A stretch of DNA of 64,000 nucleotides from Lachnospiraceae bacterium A2. GTDB taxonomy: Bacteria > Bacillota > Clostridia > Lachnospirales > Lachnospiraceae. A program made the translations under genes and the position numbers. The notes beneath the pieces were generated by a model, which had not been told where the DNA came from, searched no databases, and saw only the letters and a program-made list of their open reading frames with translations. This document shows positions 8,067 to 16,398 of the stretch, piece after piece; within the stretch, counting starts at the first letter, position 1; each line of letters starts with the position of its first letter. The DNA lies in the NCBI GenBank assembly GCA_000403315.2, contig KE159636.1, positions 959,358 through 1,023,357 on the forward strand, written 5' to 3'.

Positions 8067-8930
8067 ATGAAGAAGTGGCAGGCAGCAACAGCAGCATTGC
8101 TTGGAGCCTTGGTTTTATTGGTTCTGGGATTCGTTTTTTGGGCTTTTCCGCTGCTCCATGCAGCGTTCCTTTTGCATGGGGCAAGGAGTTCCGGCGGGTT
8201 CCGGTACAGGTTTTCTGTGGAATTGGAGGAAAAAAATCTTTCCGGGCAGCAGAAACAGGCTGCCCGCAGTTTGGCGTGGCTGTTCGGCGGAAGCGATCCG
8301 TCCGGCCTGGAATGGGAAATCGCAGGGCGGGCGTCGGAAGGCCGGGCGTATGGAAAGGTTTACTGCAAAGGCGGCAAAGCCCCTGTGACAGAACTTTATG
8401 CCTGGAAAGAAATGGCTTTGCTGAACGTGGAAATGCCTTACCAGTCCATCCGGGAAAACCTGTCCAGCCAGCACCCAATGTTAGGTGCTTTCCTGCCAGA
8501 GTGGGAGTATGGCACATTCCTTTCGTCCGCCCAGGCAGAAGAATTGTTCCAGATAGATTTACAGGGGCTGTTCCAGGCAGGGGAATTGGCAGGACGCCAT
8601 GACCTTACTTTCTGGGAAATCCTCCGTATCCTTTTGGGGATGGAACGGAAGAAAGGTGAACATGGGGCAAGGCAGTTTGAAATGGAACTTGGAGGTTACC
8701 TTGTTTTGCTGGAAATTGCAGAAGAAGGCGGGACGCCTGTCCTTGGCTTTACTGTTTCCGACCAGACTGGGCGCAGGGCGGCGGCAAGGTATGTGGGGCA
8801 GGTTACATTTCAAGGGACGGAAGAAATTGTAATTCCAGATTCGGTGATAGAGGACAAGAATGTACAGCAGCTTGCAAAGCTGTTAGAGAGCTTCAAAGGG
8901 TTAGAGGGTATGCTCAAGAAAGTTTTTTAG
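8067..8930 (+). CDS. membrane-anchored hypothetical protein
   Basis: 287-residue protein with a short basic N-terminus (MKKW), one hydrophobic helix at about residues 6-31 and a soluble extracytoplasmic part. There is no lipobox. The soluble part mixes aromatic-rich strands with helical stretches (for example SAQAEELFQIDLQGLFQAG); no conserved catalytic motif or family is recognised. The start is preceded by GGGAGAAAGAAAAA at good spacing. It follows serS closely with the same orientation and ends inside a hairpin that may stop transcription. A role at the cell envelope is the most that can be inferred. Confidence 0.6.
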   Translation: MKKWQAATAALLGALVLLVLGFVFWAFPLLHAAFLLHGARSSGGFRYRFSVELEEKNLSGQQKQAARSLAWLFGGSDPSGLEWEIAGRASEGRAYGKVYCKGGKAPVTELYAWKEMALLNVEMPYQSIRENLSSQHPMLGAFLPEWEYGTFLSSAQAEELFQIDLQGLFQAGELAGRHDLTFWEILRILLGMERKKGEHGARQFEMELGGYLVLLEIAEEGGTPVLGFTVSDQTGRRAAARYVGQVTFQGTEEIVIPDSVIEDKNVQQLAKLLESFKGLEGMLKKVF

Positions 8931-8942
8931 GGGCATACCCTC
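8904..8942 (+). terminator. hairpin spanning the stop codon, possible terminator
   Basis: GAGGGTATGC (8904-8913) pairs perfectly with GCATACCCTC (8933-8942); the stop codon lies in the loop. The downstream T-content is weak (TTGCC), so termination is only probable. Confidence 0.4.
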
Positions 8943-9025
8943 TTGCCATAGTATCCGCCTGTACCAGGGGGCAGGGGGAGTTGGCTATGCACGGTATTTT
9001 GTACATCCCAATCTTTCATTTCCTA

Positions 9026-9060
9026 TTGTAAAAACCCTTTATTTGTGTTAATTTATTAAC
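9026..9060 (+). promoter_or_regulatory. candidate promoter with overlapping palindrome, pan operon
   Basis: TTGTAA (9026-9031), 17 bases, TAATTT (9049-9054). The -10 region lies inside the palindrome GTTAAT-TT-ATTAAC (9047-9060), a plausible repressor site. Transcription would start about 140 bases before the first pan operon gene. Both boxes are imperfect. Confidence 0.35.
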
Positions 9061-9200
9061 GAACGGTATTCCAAAAAGAAACTGTATCACTTTGGTAAAT
9101 TCAGGCAGAAAGCTTTTCCATTTCAGGCCATCGGGCTACTGTAACATGAATTGCGATAGGCGGTTGGCATCAAGGCAGCACGCAGGGAATGGAGGCAAAT

Positions 9201-10097
9201 ATGCAGATAGGGATTATTGGCGCCGGGAAAGTAGGGACTACGCTTGGAAAATATGCCAAGTGCCATGGCGCATGTGTCACAGGCTTTTACAGCAGGACCA
9301 AAAGCAGCGGGCAGGAATCCGCTGAATTTACAGGCACAAAGTATTTTGAAACATTGGATTTACTGATGGAAGCAAGCGATACCCTTTTTATTACCACCAC
9401 AGACGCAGAGATTGGGAAGGTATGGGATTGCATTGCAGAAAAAAATGTGAAAGGGAAAGTCATCTGCCATTTTAGTGGTTCCTTATCAAGTGATATATTT
9501 TCAAACTGGGAGGAAACAGGCGCATACGTCTGTTCCGTCCATCCGATATACGCGTTCACCGACAAATTCACAGCTTATCAAAATTTAACAGGTGCGGCCT
9601 TTGCGGCAGAAGGCGACCGGATAGCATTGGACAGGATGCAGGAACTGTTCCGGCTGCTGCCCAACCGGGTAGTAGAGGTTTCCACAAAGGAAAAAGCCAA
9701 ATACCATGCAGCCACAAGCATTGCCAGCAACCATGTGGTTGGCTTAATTTCCATGGCAGTGGGGCTTATGGGGGAAGCCGGGATTCCAGAAGCATCCGCC
9801 TACGGGCTGCTGCAGCCATTAGTGGAAAATAATGTAAAAGCTATTTTTGCAGGGCAGCAGGGAAAAGGCACAAGCTGTACCGGGGGAAGAACAGGATGCC
9901 GCGGATGCGCACAGGCGCTGACCGGGCCCATTGAGCGGAATGACACAGAAACTGTCAAAGAGCATTTGGCGCATATGGGAAGGCAGGAGTGGGAAACTGC
10001 TTACCGGGCGGTAGGGACTGTAGTAACGGAGCTTGCAGAGGGCAAGCATCCAGAACGCAGTTATTCGGCAATGAAAAAAATATTAGGCCATGTGTAA
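9201..10097 (+). CDS. Rossmann-fold DUF2520 protein, ketopantoate-reductase-like
   Basis: 298-residue NAD(P)-binding protein: N-terminal Rossmann domain (GIIGAGKVGTTLG at residues 4-16) and a C-terminal all-helical DUF2520 domain (HPIYAFTD, then KYHAATSIASNHVVGL). The start at 9201 is chosen over the in-frame ATG at 9189 because GGAGG (9191-9195) lies between them at ideal distance. It is the first gene before panB-panC-panD-coaBC, so a ketopantoate reductase step (normally PanE) is a fair inference, not proven. Between residues about 220 and 240 there is an odd Cys/Gly-rich stretch (SCTGGRTGCRGC) before ALTGPIERND, which may mark a compensated frameshift (see findings). Confidence 0.75.
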   Translation: MQIGIIGAGKVGTTLGKYAKCHGACVTGFYSRTKSSGQESAEFTGTKYFETLDLLMEASDTLFITTTDAEIGKVWDCIAEKNVKGKVICHFSGSLSSDIFSNWEETGAYVCSVHPIYAFTDKFTAYQNLTGAAFAAEGDRIALDRMQELFRLLPNRVVEVSTKEKAKYHAATSIASNHVVGLISMAVGLMGEAGIPEASAYGLLQPLVENNVKAIFAGQQGKGTSCTGGRTGCRGCAQALTGPIERNDTETVKEHLAHMGRQEWETAYRAVGTVVTELAEGKHPERSYSAMKKILGHV

Positions 10098-10170
10098 ATA
10101 AGTTTTGCAGCAAAGGAAGCCTGCAAAGGGTTTTTGGCACATGCGCTGGAAAGCAAGTGAGGAAGGGACT

Positions 10171-10998
10171 ATGAAAAACACAGTTGTAACAATCCGGGAA
10201 GCCAAGGAACGCGGGGAAAAAGTCACCATGCTGACTGCCTACGATTATTCCATGGCAAAATTAATTGACGAAGCAGGCATTAATATGATTCTGGTAGGGG
10301 ATTCTTTGGGCATGGTAATGCTGGGGTATGAGGATACCCTGTCCGTTACCATGGAGGATATGATACACCACACGCGGGCGGTGTCCCGGGGCGCGAAAGA
10401 AGCTTTGGTTGTGGCGGACATGCCCTTTATGTCTTACCAGGCCTCGGTCTATGATGCAGTATGCAACGCTGGGCGGCTGATGAAGGAAGGCCGTGCCCAG
10501 GCAGTAAAATTAGAAGGGGGACGGGAAGTTGCAGAACATATTAAAGCGGTTACCAATGCATCCATACCAGTGGTAGCCCATCTTGGGCTGACCCCCCAGT
10601 CCTTAAATGCATTTGGCGGCTTTAAGGTGCAGGGAAAAACAGAAGCGGCGGCAAAGAAGCTTTTGGAAGACGCCCAGATTGTGGAAGAAGCCGGGGCAGC
10701 AGCAGTGGTGTTGGAATGCGTGCCTGCAAAATTGGCAAAACTGGTAACAGAGAAGCTCCAGATCCCCACCATAGGCATTGGCGCGGGGGCAGGCTGCGAC
10801 GGGCAGGTGCTGGTATATCAGGATATGCTGTCCATGTTCGGCGATTTCAAGCCAAAATTTGTCAAACGGTTTGGGGATGTAGGCGCAGTGATGAAAGAAG
10901 CTTTCCAGAAATACAGCGAGGAAGTAAAAGCAGGCACATTCCCCGCACCGGAACACACTTTTAAGATAGATGACGATATTATTGAAAAATTATATTAA
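10171..10998 (+). CDS. panB: 3-methyl-2-oxobutanoate hydroxymethyltransferase
   Basis: 275-residue enzyme that transfers a hydroxymethyl group from methylene-tetrahydrofolate to 2-oxoisovalerate, making ketopantoate, the first committed step of pantothenate synthesis. Family signatures seen: [17 protein letters not shown], metal-site residues in [28 protein letters not shown], and [20 protein letters not shown]. The start at ATG 10171 is preferred over the TTG at 10105 because GGAAGGG precedes it and [12 protein letters not shown] is the usual opening. It is followed after 11 bases by panC. TIM-barrel fold; the enzyme normally works as a decamer. Confidence 0.95.
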   Translation: MKNTVVTIREAKERGEKVTMLTAYDYSMAKLIDEAGINMILVGDSLGMVMLGYEDTLSVTMEDMIHHTRAVSRGAKEALVVADMPFMSYQASVYDAVCNAGRLMKEGRAQAVKLEGGREVAEHIKAVTNASIPVVAHLGLTPQSLNAFGGFKVQGKTEAAAKKLLEDAQIVEEAGAAAVVLECVPAKLAKLVTEKLQIPTIGIGAGAGCDGQVLVYQDMLSMFGDFKPKFVKRFGDVGAVMKEAFQKYSEEVKAGTFPAPEHTFKIDDDIIEKLY

Positions 10999-11009
10999 GG
11001 GAGGAAGCT

Positions 11010-11864
11010 ATGCAGATTGTAAGCAGTATTGAGGAATTGCGCTCCATTATCAAATGGTGGCGCGGAGAGGGCCATTCCATTGGCCTGGTGCCCACCATGG
11101 GTTATCTCCATGAAGGCCATAAGAGCCTGATAGTAAAGGCTGTCAGTGAAAATGACAGGGTGGTAGTCAGCGATTTTGTAAACCCTACCCAGTTTGGGCC
11201 AAATGAGGATTTGTCCAGCTACCCAAGGGATTTAAGCCGGGATGCGGCACTTTGCGAGGAAGCCGGGGCAGACGTAGTGTTCCACCCGGAACCGGAGGAA
11301 ATGTATGATAAGGGCAACTGTACCTTTGTGGATATGGATTCTTTGACAAAAGGCCTTTGCGGAAAGACAAGGCCCACCCATTTCCGTGGGGTTTGTACGG
11401 TAGTGTCCAAGCTTTTCCATATTGTGACGCCAGACCGGGCATATTTTGGGCAGAAAGACGCCCAGCAGCTTGCAGTGGTCCGCCGGATGGTACGGGACTT
11501 AAATTTCGGCATTTCCATTGTAGGGTGCCCAATCGTCCGGGAGGAGGACGGGCTTGCCATGAGCTCCCGGAATACGTATCTAAGCCCCAAGGAGCGGGAA
11601 GCCGCCCTGGTTCTCCACAAATCCCTGGAGATTGCAGAAGGGATGGCAAAATCCGGGGAACAGGATGCCGGGAAATTAATAAGCGCCATTGTAAAGAGCA
11701 TTAAGTCAGAGCCCCTTGCCCGCATTGATTATGTGGAACTTGTGGACGCTGAAACTTTAGAGCCTGTGAAAGCTGTGAAAGCCCCTATTTTGGCGGCCAT
11801 TGCCGTTTATATTGGGAAAACAAGGCTGATTGATAATTTTAGCTTTTGCCCGGAAGCACAATAA
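11010..11864 (+). CDS. panC: pantothenate synthetase
   Basis: 284-residue ligase that joins pantoate and beta-alanine with ATP. The nucleotidyl-transferase motif VPTMGYLHEGHKSLI (about residues 28-42), NPTQFGPNEDLSSYPRD and the YFGQKDAQQLAVVRRMVRDL helix are intact, as is the KMSKS-like MSSRNTYLS loop. The ribosome site GGGAGGAAGCT lies directly before ATG 11010. Its position between panB and panD puts both substrates' enzymes on one message. Confidence 0.96.
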   Translation: MQIVSSIEELRSIIKWWRGEGHSIGLVPTMGYLHEGHKSLIVKAVSENDRVVVSDFVNPTQFGPNEDLSSYPRDLSRDAALCEEAGADVVFHPEPEEMYDKGNCTFVDMDSLTKGLCGKTRPTHFRGVCTVVSKLFHIVTPDRAYFGQKDAQQLAVVRRMVRDLNFGISIVGCPIVREEDGLAMSSRNTYLSPKEREAALVLHKSLEIAEGMAKSGEQDAGKLISAIVKSIKSEPLARIDYVELVDAETLEPVKAVKAPILAAIAVYIGKTRLIDNFSFCPEAQ

Positions 11865-11963
11865 GGCCGTTATGGCAAAACGGGGAGAAAATCCATACGG
11901 CGGGGCAGGGCATGAAACGGTTTTTCCTGTTTTGCCCACGCTTAGAAAGGAATGGTAGGAACA

Positions 11964-12350
11964 ATGTATTTGAAAATGTTAAAAGGGAAAATCCACCGGG
12001 CAGTCGTAAAGCAGGCTGAACTGAATTATGTAGGCAGCATTACCGTAGACCCGGAGCTTATGGCGGCAGCAGGGATCCTTGAATATGAAAATGTGCAGAT
12101 TGTGGACATTGAGAACGGCAACCGGTTTGAAACTTATACCATCTGCGGGGAACCGGGCAGCGGCATGATTTGCTTAAACGGGGCGGCAGCGCGCCAGGTC
12201 CAGACCGGGGACCATATCATCCTGATGGCTTACGCCCAGATGACGCCGGAGGAGGCGGAAGGGTTCCGCCCCAAAGTGGTATTTGTAGACGGGGAAAATA
12301 AAATTTCCAAGGTGGCTGCATACGAAAAGCATGGGCAGATTTCCATGTAA
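11964..12350 (+). CDS. panD: aspartate 1-decarboxylase
   Basis: 128-residue proenzyme that makes beta-alanine from aspartate. It cleaves itself at the Gly-Ser bond in YVGSITVDP (about residues 21-29) to form the pyruvoyl cofactor; that site and the following [19 protein letters not shown] are intact. The start at 11964 ([15 protein letters not shown]) matches the family opening better than the in-frame ATG at 11952, and TAGGA stands just before it. About 100 bases separate it from panC; no terminator is seen there, so it should belong to the same operon and supply beta-alanine to PanC. Confidence 0.95.
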   Translation: MYLKMLKGKIHRAVVKQAELNYVGSITVDPELMAAAGILEYENVQIVDIENGNRFETYTICGEPGSGMICLNGAAARQVQTGDHIILMAYAQMTPEEAEGFRPKVVFVDGENKISKVAAYEKHGQISM

Positions 12351-12404
12351 CCCACCCGGAATGCAATTCCACAACAGGCTCTTTCGGAAAGGAGGTTCCC
12401 TGAT

Positions 12405-13616
12405 ATGCTGCAGGGAAAAACAGTTTTACTGGGCGTAACAGGCGGGATTGCCGCATATAAAATGCCCAATGTGGCAAGGATGTTAAAAAAGCTCCATTGC
12501 AACGTCCATGTGCTGATGACGGAACATGCCACTAATTTTATCACTGCCACTACGTTTGAAACTTTGACAGGGAATAAATGCCTGATTGACACCTTTGACC
12601 GGAATTTTGAATTTTCCGTGGAGCATGTGGCCCTGGCAAAGCAGGCGGATCTGGTGCTGGTTGCCCCGGCTACGGCAAATGTGCTGGGCAAGATTGCAAA
12701 CGGGATTGCGGACGACATGCTGACAACCACAGTGATGGCATGTACCTGCAAAGTGCTGGCTGCCCCGGCCATGAACCACAACATGTACCGCAACCCTATC
12801 GTCCAGGAGAACCTGAAAAAGCTGGAACGGTTCGGTTACGGGTTAATCCCTCCCGATACAGGGATGCTGGCAAACGGCGATATTGGGGAAGGGAAATTGC
12901 CCCCAGAGGAAACATTGGTGGAATATATCGTGAAAGAACTGGCCTTCCCAAAAGATTTGGCAGGGAAACAGGTGCTTGTAACCGCCGGTGCAACAAGGGA
13001 GGCCATTGACCCCGTACGCTTTATTACCAACCATTCCACCGGGAAAATGGGCTATGCGCTGGCAAAGGCTGCCATGCTGCGGGGGGCGGATGTGACGCTT
13101 GTCACAGGGGCAGCTTCCTTGGAACCGCCCATGTTTGTGGAAACTGTAAAAACGGTTTCCGCTGAGGAAATGTATCAGGAAGTCCTCCGGCGCGCCCCAA
13201 AAGCAGATATTATCCTTAAGGCAGCGGCAGTGGCTGATTACCGCCCTGCGCAAGCAGCCCAGGAAAAGATAAAAAAATCCGAGGGAACCGCAAACATCCC
13301 TTTGGAACGGACAAAGGATATTTTGGCAGAACTTGGCCGGTTAAAATCAGAAGGCGCAATCCACAGCTATCTGTGCGGCTTTTCCATGGAAACCCAAAAT
13401 TTGGAAGAAAATTCAAGGGCGAAGCTGGTAAAGAAGCATTTGGATCTGGTAGCTGCCAATAGCTTGAAGGTAGAGGGCGCCGGGTTTGGCACAGATACCA
13501 ATGTGCTTACCCTGATTACCAGGGACGATGTTATCCATCTGGAACAGATGGGCAAGGAAGAAGCGGCCCATAAGATTCTGGACGAGATTGGGAAGCGGAT
13601 TGGGGCGGTGCGTTAG
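12405..13616 (+). CDS. coaBC: bifunctional phosphopantothenoylcysteine decarboxylase / phosphopantothenate-cysteine ligase
   Basis: 403-residue fused enzyme (Dfp) carrying out two steps from phosphopantothenate to 4'-phosphopantetheine. The N-terminal flavoprotein CoaC part (about 1-185) has GVTGGIAAYKMPNVARML, the VAPATANVLGKIANGIADD helix and APAMNHNMYRNP (the PxMNxxM motif). The C-terminal CoaB part (about 190-400) begins VLVTAGATREAIDPVRF and has KAAAVADYRP and the KDILAEL loop. In the substrate clamp the sequence reads LANGDIGEGK, with Asn where E. coli Dfp has its catalytic Cys158 (LACGDVGPGR). AAAGGAGG precedes the ATG. It is the last gene of the pantothenate/CoA operon. Confidence 0.95.
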   Translation: MLQGKTVLLGVTGGIAAYKMPNVARMLKKLHCNVHVLMTEHATNFITATTFETLTGNKCLIDTFDRNFEFSVEHVALAKQADLVLVAPATANVLGKIANGIADDMLTTTVMACTCKVLAAPAMNHNMYRNPIVQENLKKLERFGYGLIPPDTGMLANGDIGEGKLPPEETLVEYIVKELAFPKDLAGKQVLVTAGATREAIDPVRFITNHSTGKMGYALAKAAMLRGADVTLVTGAASLEPPMFVETVKTVSAEEMYQEVLRRAPKADIILKAAAVADYRPAQAAQEKIKKSEGTANIPLERTKDILAELGRLKSEGAIHSYLCGFSMETQNLEENSRAKLVKKHLDLVAANSLKVEGAGFGTDTNVLTLITRDDVIHLEQMGKEEAAHKILDEIGKRIGAVR

Positions 13617-13773
13617 TCCAGCTTTTGCACTGGTTTCTGCTTCCAAAATTTGTAAATAATAGACGAAAAAAGTTTACAATTTATACATTTTTTGTTAATT
13701 CTGTCTGTAAATTTATTGGTTATACTAGAAGAAAGAACAGCATCAGAGATGATACAGCAAAGGCGGAAAATGT

Positions 13774-15042
13774 ATGGGAAAGAGGTTTCGTAAGGAAATT
13801 ATTTTTAAATATAGCGTGATTTTTTACTTGGCAGCGGCTGCATGGGTTCTCCCGAAAATGGGGGGAGGGTTCCATGCGGCTCTTTCTTTTTTGAAAAATA
13901 TGGAAACTGATACAGGCTTCCAGAATGGGGCTGGGAGCTTTACCAGCATGGATTTCCGGTACCAGGAGAAGTTTCAGGACACGTTGGGGCGTTACCGCTA
14001 TTTTGCCAGTTTATATCAGGAAGAAAATTCTGTCCCGGTGCCGGGGCTTAGGTCTACGGATATCCTTGGGAATCCCTGTACCCAGATGGTGCCCCAGGGC
14101 ATCTGCATTGCAGGGGACTATATGCTGGTAACTGCCTATGACAGCGGAACCCCCTATCAGGTAAAGCCGGGGCAGCGCAGCCGCAAGGTGAATAAATCCG
14201 TACTGTATGTGCTTTCCAACCAAGGGGCTGGCAGCCGGGAACTGTTAGTGACGGTTGTCCTGCCGGATATCAACCATGTAGGCGGCGTGGCTTTTGACGG
14301 GCAGAACGTTTGGATTGCAAAAAGCACTGACAGGCAGTGCAGCGTGGTTCCCTATGGAACCATCCAGCAGGCCGCCCAGTCCGGGGCAAGCAGCTATGAG
14401 CTTACCAGTTATGGCCAGAATGTCCCCTGCGGCGCAGTGGCTTCCTTTGTCACCTGGCACAGTGGCAAGCTATGGGTCGGCACTTACTCCAACCGGGTCA
14501 GCGGGAAAGGGGGCTTGAGAAGCTTTTCCGTAAAAAAAGAACAGGGGGCGGAGGGGCAGGTATTTTCCCTGCAGCAGGAAGAACAGATAGCCATTCCCGG
14601 TTATGCCAATGGGGCTGCATTTTTGGAGCAGGGTGGGAACACATATCTGGTTGTTACCACATCAAAAGGGCGTTACTTTGATTCAGAAGTTTACTTTTAT
14701 AAAGTGGCAGAGGACTGTTTTACAGGAAGGAACCTGTATTATCTGGAAAAATCCTGCCAGTTCCCTCCCATGGCTGAGGAACTGGTATGTGATGGCGGGA
14801 GGGCGTATTTCCTGTTTGAATCCTCTGCAACATGCTATAGTACGCCTTACTGGAAATGCAGTTACCCAGTGGATAGGATTTGTGCGGTTTCCGCTTCTGA
14901 ACTGCTGGGAAACCATCAGGGTATCCGGAAACTGCAGGGGATGGCTGAATATTTTCTGGAAGGGGTATGCTGCCTGCCGGCTTATATTTGTAATTCTTAC
15001 TGGAAGAAACGCAGGCTGTGGGGCTGGGGAACTGCCGCCTGA
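13774..15042 (+). CDS. secreted protein of unknown family, possible beta-propeller
   Basis: 422-residue protein with a basic N-terminus (MGKRFRKE) and a hydrophobic segment at about residues 10-27, suggesting export or a membrane anchor. The rest is strand-rich, with repeated four-strand-like units: MLVTAYDSG, NVWIAKSTD, KLWVGTYSN, TYLVVTTSKG, RAYFLFESSA. The regular spacing of these small-x-aromatic segments suggests a propeller fold; that is inference. Several Cys residues occur late in the chain. Its function is not recognised. It stands alone between the CoA operon and a hairpin terminator. Confidence 0.6.
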   Translation: MGKRFRKEIIFKYSVIFYLAAAAWVLPKMGGGFHAALSFLKNMETDTGFQNGAGSFTSMDFRYQEKFQDTLGRYRYFASLYQEENSVPVPGLRSTDILGNPCTQMVPQGICIAGDYMLVTAYDSGTPYQVKPGQRSRKVNKSVLYVLSNQGAGSRELLVTVVLPDINHVGGVAFDGQNVWIAKSTDRQCSVVPYGTIQQAAQSGASSYELTSYGQNVPCGAVASFVTWHSGKLWVGTYSNRVSGKGGLRSFSVKKEQGAEGQVFSLQQEEQIAIPGYANGAAFLEQGGNTYLVVTTSKGRYFDSEVYFYKVAEDCFTGRNLYYLEKSCQFPPMAEELVCDGGRAYFLFESSATCYSTPYWKCSYPVDRICAVSASELLGNHQGIRKLQGMAEYFLEGVCCLPAYICNSYWKKRRLWGWGTAA

Positions 15043-15073
15043 GAAATATTTAGGTAAACATCGTTGGGGATAA

Positions 15074-15116
15074 AGCCCGGCCTTTATGCTGGAAACGGCA
15101 TGGGGGCGGGCTATTT
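15074..15116 (+). terminator. intrinsic terminator after the secreted protein gene
   Basis: AGCCCG (15074-15079) pairs with CGGGCT (15107-15112); an interrupted GGCC/GGGG continuation lengthens the stem, and ATTTTCT follows. Confidence 0.6.
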
Positions 15117-15118
15117 TC

Positions 15119-15166
15119 TATAGGAAAGACCTTGTCACGCTAAAGCGTAAAAGTATCTCTCCTATA
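15119..15166. repeat. TATAGGAAAG palindromic repeat, copy 2
   Basis: TATAGGAAAGACCTTG opens and CTCTCCTATA closes the 48-bp element, with GCTAAAGC in the centre, as in copies 1 and 3. It directly follows the terminator of the preceding gene. The remaining bases up to 15339 are AT-rich and show no gene. Confidence 0.75.
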
Positions 15167-15339
15167 GAATAAAATAGGGGAATGTGGCAGAATAGCTAAA
15201 AGCCCCTGTAATTTATCCTGAATTACCAACAATATTCTGAATATTTTACACAATTCCAGTGAAAACCACTTCTGGTACAGTAAGACTGAACAAAGAATAG
15301 AATAAAAATCAAATAAAACCGTAAAAATGCACATAAGAG

Positions 15340-15351
15340 GGACACGTGTCC
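15340..15351. promoter_or_regulatory. 12-bp perfect palindrome beside a promoter, likely operator
   Basis: GGACACGTGTCC is a perfect palindrome that ends exactly one base before the -35 box of the Crp/Fnr-family gene promoter. This is the position expected for an activator touching RNA polymerase, or for autoregulation. No second copy was noticed in the window. Confidence 0.5.
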
Positions 15352-15380
15352 TTGAAAAAAGTCCTGTTAGGATTTATTAT
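15352..15380 (+). promoter_or_regulatory. promoter of the Crp/Fnr-family gene
   Basis: TTGAAA (15352-15357), a 17-base spacer, TATTAT (15375-15380). Transcription should start near 15387, leaving a leader of about 118 bases that contains a strong hairpin. Confidence 0.7.
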
Positions 15381-15434
15381 CTTCCTGTACCAGAAAGCAG
15401 GACTATTTTACCAGAAGGTTCCAAACCAAAAACC

Positions 15435-15475
15435 CATAGCCGCCCTATGTGCCTGATAGGGAGCGGGCGGCTATG
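15435..15475 (+). promoter_or_regulatory. stable hairpin in the leader of the Crp/Fnr-family gene
   Basis: CATAGCCGCCC (15435-15445) and GGGCGGCTATG (15465-15475) form a perfect 11-bp stem. It is not followed by a T-run, so it is more likely an RNA stability or translation element than a terminator. It ends 29 bases before the start codon. Confidence 0.5.
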
Positions 15476-15504
15476 AAGCAGGAGAGGGGTATTAGGAGAG
15501 CCAG

Positions 15505-16254
15505 ATGAGAGATTACTATTTAGAAGAAGTACTGCCATTTTTAAAACACATTGATAAGGAAAGGCGGGAGCAGTTCCTTGCTTACTTCCGGAATGCACCC
15601 CTTTGGATTTTTGAAAATGTTTCAATTGAGAAAATAGAAAAAGGGAAAACTTTTATCAGGGAAGGGGAACCGGTAGAAGCAGTCTATTTTATTGGGGATG
15701 GGATCATCAAGGCGACGGATTACCGGATTTACGGCATTTCCTTTGACTTTATGCTGTTTACCAATGTGTATGCTTATGGGGGGATGGAAATTATCATGGA
15801 TATGGGGAAGTACAGGACGTCGCTGCAGACAGTAACAGACTGCATTGTCCTTAAAATTCCCAAAGCGAAGTTCAATCAATGGATGAAAACGGATATCCAG
15901 TCTTTACGGTATGAAGCAAAGCTGATGGGGGAATACCTGTTAGAGCAGGCGAGGAATGTAAGGGCATTTTTGTTTCTGCAGGGACAGGACCGGTTGGCGA
16001 TGCTTCTGATTAACCGGTATGAGAAATATGCAGAACAGGGAGTCCTGCGGATTCGCAATGACAGACAGGAACTGTCAGATTTTACTGGGCTGAGCGTAAA
16101 GACCATTACGAGGTCTGTAAAGAAGCTTCGGGAAGAAGGGCTTATCTCAAAGGAGGGCAGCAATATTGTGATTGGTAAGGAACAATATGCCAGCTTGAAG
16201 GAAAACCTGATGGAAGTCTTTTCTGACGATGACTGGTATCTTTCCGGCCAGTAA
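15505..16254 (+). CDS. Crp/Fnr-family transcriptional regulator
   Basis: 249-residue regulator: N-terminal cyclic-nucleotide-binding-like beta-roll (about residues 35-130; FIREGEPVEAVYFIGDGII), a long dimer helix and a C-terminal winged helix (about 170-235) with recognition helix SVKTITRSVKKLREEGLIS. The canonical Glu/Arg pocket that binds cAMP in E. coli CRP is not evident, nor is an Fnr-type Cys cluster, so the ligand is unknown. It is transcribed from a TTGAAA/TATTAT promoter with a palindrome at its edge, which suggests self-control. It lies 145 bases before the nucleoside operon in the same direction and may regulate it; that link is inference. Confidence 0.85.
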   Translation: MRDYYLEEVLPFLKHIDKERREQFLAYFRNAPLWIFENVSIEKIEKGKTFIREGEPVEAVYFIGDGIIKATDYRIYGISFDFMLFTNVYAYGGMEIIMDMGKYRTSLQTVTDCIVLKIPKAKFNQWMKTDIQSLRYEAKLMGEYLLEQARNVRAFLFLQGQDRLAMLLINRYEKYAEQGVLRIRNDRQELSDFTGLSVKTITRSVKKLREEGLISKEGSNIVIGKEQYASLKENLMEVFSDDDWYLSGQ

Positions 16255-16398
16255 TGGAAGCGCAGGCCTGGAAGTAACACAGCATTGGCGTGAAAAACAG
16301 ATGCCCCTCCAGTGGGGGTACAATGGTACATGGGTAAAAACGCATGTATGAGCAACATAGCATGTGAAAAAATAAAAGGAAAACAAGGAGGAAACGTT

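Noticed and set aside
15140-15334. 64-residue minus-strand ORF in the gap before the Crp/Fnr gene
   Set aside because: No ribosome site, AT-rich Phe/Leu composition, and it overlaps a palindromic repeat.
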